Shown here: positions 8,824 through 18,013 of the stretch, piece after piece | Numbering within the stretch: position 1 is the stretch's first letter | Layout of the letters: each line of letters begins with the position of its first letter | Assembly (NCBI GenBank): GCA_019240405.1 | Contig: JAFAYL010000013.1 | Location: 186,001 to 250,000, forward strand | DNA: 64,000 bases | Direction of reading: 5' to 3' | From: Acidobacteriaceae bacterium | GTDB lineage: Bacteria; Acidobacteriota; Terriglobia; Bryobacterales; Bryobacteraceae | Notes under the pieces: model-generated | Databases searched by the model: none | What the model was told of the DNA's origin: nothing | The model's input: only the letters and a program-made list of their open reading frames with translations | Position numbers and translations under genes: made by a program

Positions 8824-9615
8824 ATGCCCAAGCGAACGCCTCACCGGTTGCTGGCCGAAGAGCGACGCCGCGAAATACTGGCTGTCTTAGGCCAGAACGG
8901 CAGAATTACGGTTGACGAAGTCATGAAGCGCTTCGGCGTTTCCGCCGTAACCGCGCGAGGCGACCTAGATACGCTGTCTGAGTCGGGCGCGCTCGTGCGC
9001 TCGCATGGAGGGGGGCTTCGACCGCTAACTGCCGCTCCCGAGCACCCGTTAAAGGTTCGCGAGAGCATCCATCACGAAGAGAAAGTACGAATCGCCGAGG
9101 CAGCCCTACAACTGATTCGGCCCTTGCAGACGATAATTCTGTGCACGGGGTCCACCTCCGCCGAGCTCGCCGGGCAAATACGACGGAAATCCCCGGAAAA
9201 CCTAACTGTCATTACCTATGCGCTCAATATCGCTTCGGCACTCGCGGAAGCGCCAAACATTGCGCTCGTGATGGTGGGGGGAATGCTGCGACAGGTATCG
9301 AGCGCGTTTGTCGGCCCGCATGCCGAGCAGATGATGGATTCGCTGCACGCCGACCATTGCTTCCTCAGCACGGTGGGCCTCGATATCGAGGTCGGCCTCA
9401 CGACACTCGACATCATGGAAGCCCAGCTTAACCGGCGAATGATCAGAGCGGCGCGTCAAGTAACGGTGCTCGCCGATTCGAGCAAGTTTGGTCTCCGCAG
9501 TCTGTCGTTGATTGCGGATTTCAGATCCGTTCATCGTGTGATCACGGATTCGAACGCGCCGCAGGATCAGATAGAGAAGCTGCGCTCCAGGGATATCGAA
9601 GTTTTGGTTACGTAG
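8824..9615 (+). CDS. DeoR family transcriptional regulator
   Basis: A 263-residue DeoR-type repressor, of the usual length. Residues 12-68 are the helix-turn-helix (RRREILAVLGQNGRITVDEV, FGVSAVTARGDLDTLSESG, RSHGGG). Residues 80-255 are the sugar-phosphate-sensing domain, with the expected ILCTGSTSAELA, VITYALNIA, MVGGMLR, VGLDIEVGLTT and LADSSKFG blocks. Regulators of this type normally respond to phosphorylated sugars. It lies directly upstream of the TonB receptor/fucosidase locus in the same direction, which makes that locus its most likely target; an inverted repeat at 9638-9655 could be the operator. Confidence 0.9.
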   Translation: MPKRTPHRLLAEERRREILAVLGQNGRITVDEVMKRFGVSAVTARGDLDTLSESGALVRSHGGGLRPLTAAPEHPLKVRESIHHEEKVRIAEAALQLIRPLQTIILCTGSTSAELAGQIRRKSPENLTVITYALNIASALAEAPNIALVMVGGMLRQVSSAFVGPHAEQMMDSLHADHCFLSTVGLDIEVGLTTLDIMEAQLNRRMIRAARQVTVLADSSKFGLRSLSLIADFRSVHRVITDSNAPQDQIEKLRSRDIEVLVT

Positions 9616-9637
9616 CGCCGTTTCGATTGTGAGGCAG

Positions 9638-9655
9638 CTTACGGAAATCCGTAAG
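9638..9655. promoter_or_regulatory. Inverted repeat, candidate operator
   Basis: Perfect 7-base inverted repeat CTTACGG-aaat-CCGTAAG in the gap between the DeoR gene and the TonB receptor. It is centred about 50 bases upstream of the -35 box at 9694. It may be an operator for the DeoR protein or part of a weak terminator for its gene; the pyrimidine-rich stretch that follows does not begin immediately, so I favour the operator. Confidence 0.4.
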
Positions 9656-9693
9656 AGGTTCTAACTTTTCCTTTCGTTTTGTTTCTTTTTTTC

Positions 9694-9722
9694 TTGACAG
9701 CGTTGGATATCCCAATTACAAT
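9694..9722 (+). promoter_or_regulatory. Consensus sigma70-type promoter for the TonB receptor locus
   Basis: TTGACA at 9694-9699, a 17-base spacer, and TACAAT at 9717-9722: a perfect -35 and a five-of-six -10. Transcription would start near 9729-9730, which excludes the longer open frame from 9679 as the start of the receptor and supports the ATG at 9769. Confidence 0.75.
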
Positions 9723-9768
9723 TCCGTCAAAGCTCGTGATTTACGAGTTGAAGGGGGTAAGAAACCGT

Positions 9769-12700
9769 ATGCAGAACCGGCGGACGATAACTCGTTTTGC
9801 GCTTGTCCTAACGTGTGCTCTCGTTGTTTGTCTTATAGGCATTGCCCCGAGTTGGGCGCAACAAGTCACGGCATCGATCACGGGAGAAGTCACGGACCCG
9901 AGCGGCGCGGCAGTGGCTGGTGCAAAGATTACGGCTACCGACACGCAGCGCGGCACGCAATACACGGGGGAAACCAATTCAAACGGTCGCTACACGATTT
10001 CCAATCTTCCCGTGGGGACCTATGACGTGAAGGTGGAAAACCCGGGATTCCAGACTGCAACTGTGTCGAACGTCACGCTCGAATTGAATCAAGTCGCGAA
10101 GCTCGATTTCCCGATGCAGATCGGAAATGTGGCGACGACAGTCGAGGTGACGAGCGCTGCGCCGGCGTTGCAAACCGAATCGACGCAATTGGGCCAAGTC
10201 ATTGATGCGCGAACGAACACTACACTCCCGCTTGCTACGCGCAATTACGTCCAATTGACGCTGCTCACGGCAGGAAGCGTCCATCCCGATCCCTCAAGTT
10301 TCACGAACGGGCAGACAACGGCGAGCAGCGGACGTCCTTATGTCAACGGCAACCGCGAGCAGGCAAATAACTTCATTCTGGACGGCATGGATAACAACCA
10401 GGTCTCTGACAATCTAGTTGGTTACGCGCCCAGCGTCGACGCCATTCAGGAGTTCAACGAAATCACGCAGAATGCGCCCGCGGAATTCGGCAACTTCATG
10501 GGTGGGATCATCAGCACTCAGATCAAATCGGGGGCGAACGCCTATCACGGCGACCTGTTCGAGTTCTTCCGCAACGATGTCTTGAACGCAAACTCATGGT
10601 CGAATAACTTCACGAACTCGCCCAAACCCAAATTGCGCTGGAACGAATTCGGTGGAACCTTCGGCGGCAGAATTATTCGAGACAAGCTCTTTTTCTTTGT
10701 TGATTATCAAGGACAACGGTTCGATACTCCGACGAGTATCGGTCCCACTAGTGTGCTCACAGCGGCCGAGCGTAACGGAAATTTCTCCCAATTGCTACAA
10801 GGGCCACATCCGATTCAACTCTTTAACCCGTACGTGCTCGATAAGAACGGCAACCGCGTGCCTTTTGCGGGCGATATTATTCCCAAAGCCCTCCTCGATC
10901 CCGTGGCGCTGAAGATCGTCAATTCTTCCGCGTACCCGCTTCCTACGCTGCCCGGTTTGATCAACAACTATCTGTATGCGACTCACACAGCGATCAATGG
11001 CGACCAGGGAGACGCGCGTGTTGACTGGAATCTTTCGGAGCAGAACCGGATTTTCGGCCGGTATTCGCAAAGTATTATCGATAACCCGAGCACCAATAAC
11101 ATGCCATTGTTCTATAACGGATTCGCCACTTATCCCACGCACAACGGCGTGTTGGATTGGGTGCACACGTTTTCCCCCACCGTCATCAACGAGGCGCGTG
11201 TGGGAGTGAATTACGTGTTCATCAACAACGGTGCTTCGGCGAACGGCGTTAGCGATTTCCCTGCGGCGGTTGGGCTTCCGGGTATTCCCTCCACGATTCT
11301 GCCATCGATGGTGATCGCGGGGAATAGCGGCAATGCTGCCAACATCGGCAATTCCGATATATTTCAGCTCTTCGCGGATACGGTAATTCAATACGAAGAT
11401 ACCATGAACATCAGTAAGGGTGTTCATACACTACACCTCGGGTTCCAGGGGTGGCGGCAACGTATCGACACGTTCTATTCGGGCAATAACGGTCGCGCGG
11501 GCACGTTCAACTTCGATGGCCGCTATACAGCCGGTCCGAATCCGTTGGCGACGCAGGGCACATGCCTCACGCCCGTCAAGCCTTGCCCGGAGACTGCAGG
11601 CATAGCAGATGCCGACTTCATGCTTGGCTTACCTGCCTCAATTGGAGGAGGCGTGAACGGCGGGACGTGGGGCCAGCGCGCTAACATCTTCGCGGCTTTC
11701 TTCCAGGATGACTGGCACGTTACGCCCACGCTGACCCTGAATTTGGGTTTACGCTGGGAGCTTCACACACCATGGGTGGAGGTGCATGACCGGCAGACCA
11801 ACTTCGGGCTCATTTCGGGCGCAATCGAGCTGGCGGGGCAGAACGGAAACAGTCGGGCACTCTACAACCAGTACAACGGAATCACGAATTACCAGCCGCG
11901 CATCGGAATTGCATGGAACCCGCGAAAGAACACCGTCGTCCGATCGGCGTATACGTTATCGAGTTACCTCGAAGGGACAGGGACGAATCTCAGGCTGCCC
12001 ATCAACCCTCCGTTCGCACATGAAACGGACGCGAGTTACACTTCACTGCCTTTCCCAGGCTCGGTGCTAAGCAAGGGCTTTCTTCCGCTTGAGGCGAACA
12101 CGGGGAATCCATTCGCCGGAGCGCTGCTGCGCGTTTGGGATCCCAACGTTCGGCCAGCCGTTTCCAATCAATGGAATTTCACGGTTCAGCAGGAGTTGAA
12201 CCAATCGACGACGCTGCAAGTCGGTTACGTCGGGCAGAAGACCACTCACTTAGCTGTGCCGATGCCTTATTTCCAGAGAGCGCTTCTGCCGAACGGTAGT
12301 ACCGTGGGCAGCCCCTACCTGTCTGGCAACCCGACGCTTTACAACGAGATTAGCCAGATTTCCGGAACGGCGACAAACGGCAATCAGAGCTATAACGCTT
12401 TACAGGCCGTGCTCCAAAAGCGCATATCAAACGGCCTGGAGGGGTCGGTGGCGTATACCTATTCGAAGTGTATGACGGACTCCAGCGGCTATTACGGTTC
12501 TTGGGGCGGGCAGACGACACCAACCTCGCCCTACTGGCAAAACCTGTACGACAAAAAGGCGGAATGGGGCCCTTGTTACTACGATGCGGAACACGTTCTG
12601 ACCAGCTACGCGACATACGATATTCCGATCGGCCGCGGTCGAGCAATCGGGCACGACATGAATAAAGTCGTAAACGCGGTGATTGGTGATTGGCAGGTCA

Positions 12701-13128
12701 ACGGAATTCTCCAGCTTCACACTGGCTTCCCGCTCACGATTTCAGCCGGCGATGCTTCAGGAACGAACTCTCGCGGATCGCGGGCGAACTGCATCGCTCC
12801 GGTGCACATCTTTGGCGAGCAGAATTCTCCGAGCGGAGGATATCAGTGGTTCGATCAAAATGCCTTCGCGGCCGCGGCCCCGCATACTTTTGGGACCTGC
12901 GGCGTAGGTACGGTTCGCGGGCCAGGCCTACATACGCTCGATCTCAGTCTGGCGAAGTTTTTTGACATCACAGAGCGCCAAAAGATCGAATTTAGAGCTG
13001 AGTCTATTAACTTAACCAACACACCGATTCTGAACTCGCCAAATACTGGGTTAGGCAGTAATCTTGGTCTCCTGCAAAGTTCACAAGGAGCCAGAAATCT
13101 CCAGTTCGCCTTGAAGTATCTTTTCTGA
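9769..13128 (+). CDS. Oar-like TonB-dependent receptor
   Basis: An outer-membrane receptor of 1119 residues from the ATG at 9769, which has a purine-rich site (aagggggtaag) and lies downstream of the promoter at 9694. A signal peptide ends at PSWAQ. Next come a carboxypeptidase-regulatory-like beta-sandwich (ITGEVTDPSGAAVAGAKITA to NLPVGTYDVKVENPGF), a plug domain (YVNGNREQANNFILDGMDNN; DAIQEFNEITQNAPAEFG; GGIISTQIKSGAN, then YHGDLFEF) and a large beta-barrel ending in the aromatic strand NLQFALKYLF. This is the acidobacterial Oar/OmpA-related type, thought to import oligosaccharides or act in adhesion. Context with a DeoR regulator and a GH29 fucosidase suggests a glycan ligand. Confidence 0.9.
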   Translation: MQNRRTITRFALVLTCALVVCLIGIAPSWAQQVTASITGEVTDPSGAAVAGAKITATDTQRGTQYTGETNSNGRYTISNLPVGTYDVKVENPGFQTATVSNVTLELNQVAKLDFPMQIGNVATTVEVTSAAPALQTESTQLGQVIDARTNTTLPLATRNYVQLTLLTAGSVHPDPSSFTNGQTTASSGRPYVNGNREQANNFILDGMDNNQVSDNLVGYAPSVDAIQEFNEITQNAPAEFGNFMGGIISTQIKSGANAYHGDLFEFFRNDVLNANSWSNNFTNSPKPKLRWNEFGGTFGGRIIRDKLFFFVDYQGQRFDTPTSIGPTSVLTAAERNGNFSQLLQGPHPIQLFNPYVLDKNGNRVPFAGDIIPKALLDPVALKIVNSSAYPLPTLPGLINNYLYATHTAINGDQGDARVDWNLSEQNRIFGRYSQSIIDNPSTNNMPLFYNGFATYPTHNGVLDWVHTFSPTVINEARVGVNYVFINNGASANGVSDFPAAVGLPGIPSTILPSMVIAGNSGNAANIGNSDIFQLFADTVIQYEDTMNISKGVHTLHLGFQGWRQRIDTFYSGNNGRAGTFNFDGRYTAGPNPLATQGTCLTPVKPCPETAGIADADFMLGLPASIGGGVNGGTWGQRANIFAAFFQDDWHVTPTLTLNLGLRWELHTPWVEVHDRQTNFGLISGAIELAGQNGNSRALYNQYNGITNYQPRIGIAWNPRKNTVVRSAYTLSSYLEGTGTNLRLPINPPFAHETDASYTSLPFPGSVLSKGFLPLEANTGNPFAGALLRVWDPNVRPAVSNQWNFTVQQELNQSTTLQVGYVGQKTTHLAVPMPYFQRALLPNGSTVGSPYLSGNPTLYNEISQISGTATNGNQSYNALQAVLQKRISNGLEGSVAYTYSKCMTDSSGYYGSWGGQTTPTSPYWQNLYDKKAEWGPCYYDAEHVLTSYATYDIPIGRGRAIGHDMNKVVNAVIGDWQVNGILQLHTGFPLTISAGDASGTNSRGSRANCIAPVHIFGEQNSPSGGYQWFDQNAFAAAAPHTFGTCGVGTVRGPGLHTLDLSLAKFFDITERQKIEFRAESINLTNTPILNSPNTGLGSNLGLLQSSQGARNLQFALKYLF

Positions 13129-13143
13129 GCTGGACGGTCCGTT

Positions 13144-13171
13144 GGGAGCCCGGCGGCACCGCCGGTCTCCC
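13144..13171. repeat. GC-rich hairpin between receptor and TPR genes
   Basis: GGGAG, one mismatch, CCGGCG, loop GCAC, CGCCGG, mismatch, CTCCC. The stem of 5+6 pairs is very stable but has no following T-run, so it is more likely a processing or mRNA-stability element, or a dispersed REP-like palindrome, than an intrinsic terminator. It could lower expression of the downstream TPR gene relative to the receptor. Confidence 0.5.
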
Positions 13172-13191
13172 GCAGAGTACGCTAATAGTCG

Positions 13192-14175
13192 ATGCGTAAG
13201 CTCGTGGTAACGGCTTTGCTCAGCGCGAGTCTAGGGATGGCGCAGGCGGCACGATCGGTAACTCTACCCAATGTCGCTGCTGAGCACGCTGCATTGCTTG
13301 CTGACACCGGCCATTGTCAAGAAGCGCTCCCGCAACTGAATAAAGCTCTGGGGCGCGTTCAGGGTACTGATCTAAAGCGCAAAGTCGGGATCGGCGGCGT
13401 GAAGTGCAGCATGGCGGCGCACGATGCGAGCCGCGCAGTTTCATTCTTGGTTTGGCTGAATCGCGAATTTCCGCACGATCCGGAGATCCTTTATCTCTCA
13501 TCGCACGTCTATTCCGATCTATCGCTGCTGGCCTCCAAGGAGCTTTTGGCGACCGCCCCCGGTTCGGTACAGGTTCGGGAATTAAATGCTGAGGCGCTTG
13601 AAACGATGGGGAAGTGGAAGGATGCTGCGGATGAATATCGGGCCGTGCTGGCTAAGGATCCGCAAATGCCGGGGATTCATTATCGTCTTGGCAGATTACT
13701 GCTTTCAGAGCCTGACCCGCCGCCCGATGTCAAGGATCAGGCCCGGCGGGAATTCGAAGAAGAACTGAAAATCGATGGGTCGAATGCAGGGGCGAATTTT
13801 GTTTTGGGCGAGCTGGCGCGACAGGCGGAGAAGTGGCCGGAAGCGATCGACTACTTCTCAAGAGCGACGAAGCTGGATGCGAGTTTTGTGGATGCTTACC
13901 TCGGGCTAGGGCGCGCGCTGCTCGGGGCTGACAAGCCGGAACAAGCGATAGCACCGCTCGAAACTGCGGAGAAGCTTCAGGCTGAGAATCCTGTCGTTCA
14001 CTTTCAGCTCGCGACTGCATATCGCCGAGCCGGGCGCAAAGCGGATGCCGACCGGGAATTCATCGCGCATCGGGAGGCATCGCAGAAGGCCAATCAAACC
14101 AGCGACGAGATTAAGAAACAGGTTTCGGGCGGTACTCTCGAAGCGGCACCGCCAGCCGAAAAACCACCACAATAG
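13192..14175 (+). CDS. Secreted tetratricopeptide repeat protein
   Basis: A 327-residue exported protein: signal peptide at residues 1-19 (LLSASLGMAQA), then TPR-type helical pairs. Recognisable repeats include HAALLADTGHCQEALPQLNKAL (about residue 31), NAEALETMGKWKDAADEYRA (about 131), GANFVLGELARQAEKWPEAI (about 198) and AYLGLGRALLGADKPEQAI (about 238). The C-terminus is charged and Pro-rich. TPR proteins usually scaffold protein assemblies. It ends three bases before the CRTAC1 gene, so the two are almost certainly co-transcribed; the pairing recurs near Oar-like receptors in related genomes as far as I recall. Confidence 0.85.
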   Translation: MRKLVVTALLSASLGMAQAARSVTLPNVAAEHAALLADTGHCQEALPQLNKALGRVQGTDLKRKVGIGGVKCSMAAHDASRAVSFLVWLNREFPHDPEILYLSSHVYSDLSLLASKELLATAPGSVQVRELNAEALETMGKWKDAADEYRAVLAKDPQMPGIHYRLGRLLLSEPDPPPDVKDQARREFEEELKIDGSNAGANFVLGELARQAEKWPEAIDYFSRATKLDASFVDAYLGLGRALLGADKPEQAIAPLETAEKLQAENPVVHFQLATAYRRAGRKADADREFIAHREASQKANQTSDEIKKQVSGGTLEAAPPAEKPPQ

Positions 14176-14178
14176 TTC

Positions 14179-15891
14179 ATGCGCGCTATTTGCGCGGGAG
14201 TGCTTTCCACTAGCGGTTTGGCGCTGACGATTTCCGCAGCCTTCTTACTCAGCACGCCCGCAGGAATCCAGTTTGAGGATGTCGCAAAAAAGGCGGGCAT
14301 TCAGTTCACGCATTTCAAAGGAAGCCACGGGATATCGACAATTCTTGAAGAAGCCGGCCCAGGCGTGTGCGTGGCTGATTTCGATGGCGACGGTTACCAA
14401 GACATTTACTTTGTGAATGGGCGCGATTTATACGGAGGCGGCATTCAGGTGCGGAACGCGCTCTATCGGAATAACGGCGACGGCACATTTACCGATGTGA
14501 CGTTAAAGGCTGGCGTGCCGGGCACGGCTTACGGTTTGGGTTGCGTCTGGGGCGACTACGACAACGACGGGCATCCTGATCTCTACGTAACGCAATACGG
14601 CAAGAATGTTTTGTATCGCAACAATGGAGACGGGACCTTCACGGATGTGACTCAGAAGGCGCATGTGGATGGAACTGATTTCGGAACTGTGTTCCACACC
14701 GGCGCGACATTCTTCGATTACGACCGGGACGGTTATCTCGATCTATATGCCGGCGGATACGTGAACTTCGGACCGGGAAGCCAGAGGACGTGCATCATCG
14801 GTACGAATGTCGAGGCGAGCTGCAGGCCGGCTGTGTATAAGGGCACGCCTGCCGTGCTGTATCACAACAACCGCGATGGCACGTTTACGAACGTCACAAA
14901 AGCCGCCAAAATGTTCCAGCCGAATGGGAAGAATCTCTCGGTGGCTGCTGCCGATTACGACACTGACGGGTGGCCAGACCTGTTCGTTGCAAACGATGGT
15001 GTTGACGTTTATCTCTATCACAACCAGCATGACGGCACGTTCAAGGACGTAGCGCTGACGACTGGGATCGCCTTAACAGCGAACGGCAATGCTATGGCGG
15101 CCATGTGTATGTCGCTTGGCGATTACGATAACGACGGCCTGCTCGACTTGTACATTTCGGATTGGCAGGGCGCGGGCGATCATATCTGGCATAACGATGG
15201 TGAAGGTTTCCTCGAAGAGGTTAGCGACCGGACGGGAATAGCAGCCCAGACACAGAATGTGCTCAGTTTCGGCGGAGGCTTCTTTGATTACGATAATGAC
15301 GGCCGTCTCGACCTGTTTATCGCGAATGGTCACGTGTACCAGGATGTGGAGAAGACGGCGGCAAACATTCACTACAAGCAGATCAATTCGTTGTTCCACA
15401 ACGACGGAAATGGCCGGTTTTCGGATGTGACGGCGAACTCGGGGCCAGGATTTACGGTTCCGCACTTAGGACGAGGCGCGGCATTTCTGGACTTTGATAA
15501 TGATGGATTTCTTGACATTGTCGTCGCGAATAATGGCGATCCCCCTTTGCTGCTGCGCAACAGTGGCGCGAACGGAAACCATTTTGTGAACTTCAAATTA
15601 GTGGGAACGCGCAGCAATCGTGACGCGATGGGCGCGCGGATTAAGTTGATCTCCGGCGGCATTGCGCAGATTCGCGAGATCGCAGGTGGCGGCAGCTATC
15701 TCTCGCAAAGCGATCTGCGTGCCCACTTCGGACTCGGTCGGGAGACACGAGTTGAACGAATGGAGATCTCGTGGCCGAGCGGGAGGCGGCAAACGTTCAG
15801 AGATATTCCGGCTGACCGATTTTATGTAATCGAAGAGGGCAAAGATGAGTTGCGATCGCAGAATTTCAAGCTTCAGGCGTCCAAGCGGTGA
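14179..15891 (+). CDS. CRTAC1-like protein: FG-GAP/VCBS repeats plus ASPIC/UnbV domain
   Basis: A 570-residue exported protein (hydrophobic N-terminus, residues 1-30). It carries at least seven calcium-loop repeats of the form D-x-D-x-D-G: DFDGDGYQDIYF, DYDNDGHPDLYV, DYDRDGYLDLYA, DYDTDGWPDLFV, DYDNDGLLDLYI, DYDNDGRLDLFI and DFDNDGFLDIVV, predicting an integrin-like beta-propeller. The C-terminal 110 residues form the ASPIC/UnbV domain (NRDAMGARIKL, GGGSYLSQSD, RMEISWPSG). The biochemical role of bacterial members is not established; surface adhesion or ligand binding is plausible. It directly follows the TPR gene. Confidence 0.9.
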   Translation: MRAICAGVLSTSGLALTISAAFLLSTPAGIQFEDVAKKAGIQFTHFKGSHGISTILEEAGPGVCVADFDGDGYQDIYFVNGRDLYGGGIQVRNALYRNNGDGTFTDVTLKAGVPGTAYGLGCVWGDYDNDGHPDLYVTQYGKNVLYRNNGDGTFTDVTQKAHVDGTDFGTVFHTGATFFDYDRDGYLDLYAGGYVNFGPGSQRTCIIGTNVEASCRPAVYKGTPAVLYHNNRDGTFTNVTKAAKMFQPNGKNLSVAAADYDTDGWPDLFVANDGVDVYLYHNQHDGTFKDVALTTGIALTANGNAMAAMCMSLGDYDNDGLLDLYISDWQGAGDHIWHNDGEGFLEEVSDRTGIAAQTQNVLSFGGGFFDYDNDGRLDLFIANGHVYQDVEKTAANIHYKQINSLFHNDGNGRFSDVTANSGPGFTVPHLGRGAAFLDFDNDGFLDIVVANNGDPPLLLRNSGANGNHFVNFKLVGTRSNRDAMGARIKLISGGIAQIREIAGGGSYLSQSDLRAHFGLGRETRVERMEISWPSGRRQTFRDIPADRFYVIEEGKDELRSQNFKLQASKR

Positions 15892-15939
15892 CGAATGCTT
15901 TAGCGCTCCAGAGATCATCCGCCCGCTATTCTGATCCTG

Positions 15940-16572
15940 ATGAGCAGCAGACGTCTGCTGGTTTTTGTCCTGATCTTCGATGCCGTTGCGTTATTGATCC
16001 TCTATCCGCACTTGGACGCATTCTGTTGCGGTTACCTAATTCTGAGCACAGGTCTTGCTTTTCTTCAGGCGTATGTGAGCGCGCGATTCTCTGATTCCAC
16101 AGAAATCCAGCGCCTGTTTTATTCGAAAGATATCGATCCGGCTTGGGATAAATGGGTCGCGCTGCTCGGCTTAGCTGAGCTAGGCATCTTTTTTGAATAC
16201 GCTCATTGGCGGCTCGCTCCGAGGCTCGTCAATCCGGGCGCGCAAGGGCTGGGTTTGCTGCTCTGTCTTGCGGGCACACTCTGGCTTTTGTGGGTTGATT
16301 CGTACTTAGTTAACAACTTCCCGTCGCATTACCGAGGTGGAAAGCTGATGATGGGCGGACCGTATCGTTATGTTCGACACCCCAGATATGTGGGTCTGCT
16401 TGCGACGCGCCTCGCTCTGCCGCTTCTTTTCGGCAGCGTGATCTCGTGCATTGTCGCAATCGCGTGGATTTTCTTGATCCGTAGGCGCGCGCGTTTGGAG
16501 GAGCGTTACTTGAGGAGTAAGTTTGGCGCGGTTTACTTGCAGTACGCCTCACATGCGGTCGGAATACCATAA
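15940..16572 (+). CDS. Isoprenylcysteine carboxyl methyltransferase-like membrane protein
   Basis: A 210-residue polytopic protein of the ICMT/PEMT-like phospholipid methyltransferase group. Four to five hydrophobic segments precede the signature GGPYRYVRHPRYVG (about residues 145-158), which forms the SAM-binding region, and the C-terminal RARLEERYLRSKFGAVYLQY matches the family ending. Bacterial members have no prenylated protein partner known here, so the substrate is open (lipid or small thiol). It starts 48 bases after the CRTAC1 gene; its stop overlaps only the extended frame of the fucosidase, not its likely ATG. Confidence 0.8.
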   Translation: MSSRRLLVFVLIFDAVALLILYPHLDAFCCGYLILSTGLAFLQAYVSARFSDSTEIQRLFYSKDIDPAWDKWVALLGLAELGIFFEYAHWRLAPRLVNPGAQGLGLLLCLAGTLWLLWVDSYLVNNFPSHYRGGKLMMGGPYRYVRHPRYVGLLATRLALPLLFGSVISCIVAIAWIFLIRRRARLEERYLRSKFGAVYLQYASHAVGIP

Positions 16573-16576
16573 CAAA

Positions 16577-18010
16577 ATGAATCGCAGAGCTTTTACTTCG
16601 CTGTTGACAGGATCCGCCGCTTTTTCAGTTGGCGGCTTGCGCCGAAGCCTCGCAAGGGCGAATATACATTACGAACCAACCTGGGATTCGATACAAACGC
16701 ACACTGTCCCCGAGTGGTATCAGGATGCGAAGCTCGGCATTTTCATCCATTGGGGCCTATATTCCGTGCCAGCGTGGGCTCCGCCTACGGGCGAGCTTGG
16801 AAAAATTGATCCAAACACCTGGTTTATTAACAATCCGTACGCTGAATGGTATCTAAACTCACTCCGGATTACTGGCTCGCCGACTTACAAACACCACATC
16901 GAGACTTACGGGAAGAATTTCGATTATTACCAGTTCACCGAGACTTTCAATCAAAGTACGCGGGCTTGGAACCCGGAAATGTGGGCGTCGCTGTTCAAGA
17001 AGATCGGCGCGCGATATGTTGTGCTGACCAGCAAGCATCACGACGGTTTTCGTCTGTGGCCGTCCGCCGTCCCAAATCCACACGCGAATGGAAGGCAGCT
17101 TTCAGCGCAGCGCGACCTCGCTGGCGATCTGACCTCGGCAGTTCGGGCGGCTGGGTTGAAGATGGGGCTGTATTATTCGGGCGGGCTCGATTGGACGTTC
17201 ACGACGGAGCCGATCCGTAACTCGCAGGATATGAAGGCGCGCGTTCCGCAATCGGCAGAGTATGCGCGTTATGCCGACGCTCACTGGCGCGAATTGATCG
17301 ACCGCTATCAACCGGCAATACTCTGGAACGACATTAATTACCCGAAAGCCGGCCAACTTAGGCAAATTTTCGCGTATTACTACAACACCGTACCCGAGGG
17401 TCTGATCGATAATCGTTTCGGCGTGCCGTTCTCAGACTTCACGACACCCGAATACGCGAAGTACGACAAAATTACTCCGAAAAAGTGGGAGGCGTGCCGC
17501 GGCCTGGGTTTCAGTTTTGGCTATAACCAGGTGGAGGGGCCGAAGGAAGTGATTCCCCCGGGCGAGCTTATTGCGCTGCTCGTTGACATCGTTAGCAAGA
17601 ACGGCAACTTACTTCTGAACGTCGGACCAAAAGCAGACGGGAACATCTCCGATATTCAACTAGACCGGCTTCACAAGCTCGGGTCATGGCTTGACGTGAA
17701 TGGAGAAGCATTGTTTGACTCGCGACCATGGGTAAGGGCGTCCGCTACTGCGCCGGACGGTACAGACGTCCGCTTTACGCGCAAGCACGACAGTCTCTAT
17801 ATCATCTTCCTGAATCCGGTGAAGGGCGAGGCCCTCAGAGTGCCTTCGGTGCGCGCGGCCGACGGCACAAGCGCGCAGATACTTGGAACGAGCTCCCGAT
17901 GCACGCTGGCTCAGAAGGACGAGGACCTTGTCGTTACGGCGGCCGGAAGGCTGCCCGGAAGTTATGCTGTCACTCTGAAACTGACGCCCGCGCCAAAGTC
18001 TCTTGTGTGA
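16577..18010 (+). CDS. Alpha-L-fucosidase, GH29, Tat-exported
   Basis: GH29 enzymes release alpha-L-fucose with retention. The ATG at 16577, four bases after the methyltransferase stop, gives 477 residues beginning with a twin-arginine signal (NRRAFTSLLTGSAAF). Family blocks follow: WYQDAKLGIFIHWGLYSVPAW, VLTSKHHDGFRLWPS, MGLYYSGGLDW, ILWNDINYP with the probable nucleophile D252, and KWEACRGLGFSFGYN with E305, the probable acid/base by recalled comparison with the Thermotoga enzyme, then LVDIVSKNGNLLLNVGPKADG. A C-terminal beta-sandwich completes the protein. Together with the DeoR regulator and TonB receptor it suggests use of fucosylated glycans. Confidence 0.92.
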   Translation: MNRRAFTSLLTGSAAFSVGGLRRSLARANIHYEPTWDSIQTHTVPEWYQDAKLGIFIHWGLYSVPAWAPPTGELGKIDPNTWFINNPYAEWYLNSLRITGSPTYKHHIETYGKNFDYYQFTETFNQSTRAWNPEMWASLFKKIGARYVVLTSKHHDGFRLWPSAVPNPHANGRQLSAQRDLAGDLTSAVRAAGLKMGLYYSGGLDWTFTTEPIRNSQDMKARVPQSAEYARYADAHWRELIDRYQPAILWNDINYPKAGQLRQIFAYYYNTVPEGLIDNRFGVPFSDFTTPEYAKYDKITPKKWEACRGLGFSFGYNQVEGPKEVIPPGELIALLVDIVSKNGNLLLNVGPKADGNISDIQLDRLHKLGSWLDVNGEALFDSRPWVRASATAPDGTDVRFTRKHDSLYIIFLNPVKGEALRVPSVRAADGTSAQILGTSSRCTLAQKDEDLVVTAAGRLPGSYAVTLKLTPAPKSLV

Positions 18011-18013
18011 GGG

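Noticed and set aside
9679-9768. N-terminal extension of the TonB receptor frame from 9679
   Set aside because: It overlaps the -35/-10 promoter at 9694-9722, so it would not be transcribed; ATG 9769 has a ribosome binding site and a proper signal peptide.
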